NCBI RefSeq assembly: GCF_026625145.1 | Contig: NZ_CP113088.1 | Location: forward strand, 1,054,001 to 1,118,000 | Direction: 5' to 3' | Length of the DNA: 64,000 bases | Origin: Lacinutrix neustonica | GTDB taxonomy: Bacteria; Bacteroidota; Bacteroidia; Flavobacteriales; Flavobacteriaceae | In this document: positions 63,060-64,000 of the stretch, one piece after another | How positions within the stretch are numbered: the first letter of the stretch is position 1 | How the letters are laid out: the number at the start of each line of letters is the position of its first letter | The notes under the pieces: model-generated | The model's database searches: none | What the model was told of the DNA's origin: nothing | Seen by the model: only the letters and a program-made list of their open reading frames with translations | Translations under genes and position numbers: made by a program

Positions 63060-64000
63060 TTAAAATTTAATGGTTGTTTGTATTTGAAAATTTCTATTGG
63101 GCATTGGTCGCAATGCTACGTTTTCGTAATATTTATTATAAATATTATTTACTTTAAAATCTAAATGGTAGTTCACTTTTCCTTTCATATTTAAAACATA
63201 ACTTAATCCTATATTCCCAATATCGTAGACCTCTAATTCATCTCTAGAAATTGTAAAAACCTCTCCAACGAATACATGCTGATAATACATAGAAAAAGCC
63301 TTATGGCTATAAGCAAAAGATAAATTACCTTTATGAAAAGGCACATAAATAAGTTGTTTACCAGTCATCTTATTTTCTGAAACTGTATAAGAATAGTTTC
63401 CCTTAAGTTCTAAATGCTGCTTATTAAACTGCTTTTGTAAGCTTAACTCTGCTTCTACGCCATAATTTTCGGTTTCAGCAATATTTACTGGGCTCCATAG
63501 ACCGAAACAGCATTTGGTCGCCACTGGATTAAGTCTTCCGTTGAAATATAGTAGGCATTCATCTTAAAATTTAAAAAACTAAATTGTAATTCTTGCCCAA
63601 AATCTATCTGATAGGAAGATTCCGGAACCAAATTCGGATTCCCGCCAGGTTGCCAAAACAAATCATTAAACGTGGGCACTCTGTAGTTCTTTGAAGCATT
63701 TAGTTTTAATATATAGGTTTTAGCTAATTCGAATTTTGAGTCTATGGAAAACACCATCGGACTATCGAATTGACTGGTAAAATCTTTTCTAATATTTAAG
63801 CCATAGCTTAGTTTTTTAGTCAGTTTATGACTTAATAGTCCCGATAGAGAAAAGACCTCTCTTTTAGGATCTCCAAAACTACCACCTTCACCAGTAATGG
63901 TATTATACTCAACAACAGATTGCACTTTTATTTGTTCAGATAATTGAAAATTTAAATCATGTTTTAGAATTAATGTATTTACTTTTCCGAAGGAAAAATT
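63060..64000 (-). CDS. TonB-dependent outer-membrane receptor, C-terminal part (partial; frame broken at 63495)
   Basis: The gene runs off the right edge; about 313 residues of the barrel are present. Strands such as YILKLNASKNYRVPTFNDL, FWQPGGNPNLVPESSYQID and the terminal NRNFQIQTTIKF are typical of BtuB/CirA-like receptors, including the conserved RxPTFxxLF-W block. The frame breaks at 63495-63501, CCATAGA for CCAGA (+2); restored, WRPNAVSVWSPVNIAETENYG. Six bases separate it from the propeller gene downstream. The substrate cannot be told from this part. Confidence 0.9.

Noticed and set aside
807-63501. Programmed frameshifting or RNA editing at CCGAGA as a biological decoding system
   Set aside because: Insertions, deletions and substitutions occur at the same motif in both orientations relative to genes, and also in a terminator. 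A decoding signal would be strand-specific and of one sign. Intact CCGGA and natural in-frame CCGAGA also exist.
336-63925. Massive pseudogenisation, as in an endosymbiont
   Set aside because: Almost all breaks share one 5-mer, and the remaining coding sequence is well conserved, including essential genes. Decay would hit random positions.

Overview
The window is AT-rich chromosomal DNA from a member of the Bacteroidota, most likely a marine Flavobacteriaceae. The evidence is: promoters of the TAnnTTTG type (tRNA, HU, DEAD-box helicase, rlmH); starts without Shine-Dalgarno sequences; lineage families such as DUF4290, DUF6495, DUF4252, DUF4421 and DUF2147; a TonB-dependent receptor; and an rpsF-rpsR-rplI operon with zinc-type S18. 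No phage, CRISPR array or IS transposase is visible.

The dominant feature is a damage pattern. At least 47 sites carry small indels or substitutions that break reading frames in genes that must work (murA, fmt, hisS, priA, purB, nadC, rlmH, rpsR, an ECF sigma factor, an ABC-F protein and others). After alignment by frame and family, almost every lesion falls on the 5-mer CCRGA (CCGGA or CCAGA; TCYGG on the other strand). The usual outcomes are CCRGA read as CCGAGA (+1) or CCGGA read as CCGA (-1). At least two dozen other CCGGA sites are intact, so very roughly half are hit. A second, smaller class is one-base errors in A/T homopolymers. The simplest reading is a long-read assembly with systematic base-calling error at a modified CCRGA motif; the organism would then carry a DNA modification of that motif whose enzyme lies outside this window. 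Gene coordinates below span each whole gene and state where the frame breaks.

Layout. 0.3-10.2 kb: housekeeping genes (amidohydrolase, murA, DUF4290, DUF493, an AAA ATPase, recQ-fmt, HU, yqgE, a class IV aminotransferase, a START-like protein). 10.5 kb: tRNA-Met(CAT) and terminator. 11.2-26.2 kb: signalling and stress region with a giant CheB-CheR-PAS-histidine kinase, a second CheB, a receiver protein, two AraC regulators, a SRAP-like protein lacking catalytic residues, DUF892 and DUF3891 proteins, large catalase KatE and an FAD-NAD(P)-binding protein. 26.7-37.5 kb: hisS, GDPD, ribosomal operon, LytTR regulator, priA, yihY-type protein, nadC, rlmH. 37.3-39.1 kb: a diverged tandem duplication of the 3' end of rlmH plus a decayed prolyl-oligopeptidase fragment, enclosing a private secreted-protein gene. 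39-43.5 kb: prolyl oligopeptidase and a BTRD1-repeat serine hydrolase. 43.7-57 kb: rdgB, DEAD-box helicase with structured leader, TrmH-type methyltransferase, sirtuin, ABC-F, DnaJ-KTSC protein, glycosyltransferase, haem-binding protein, purB. 57.4-59.7 kb: ECF sigma, membrane anti-sigma-like protein and two DUF4252 proteins. 59.9-64 kb: S41 peptidase, PP-loop ATPase, and a YncE/DUF5074 propeller lipoprotein with a TonB receptor running off the end.
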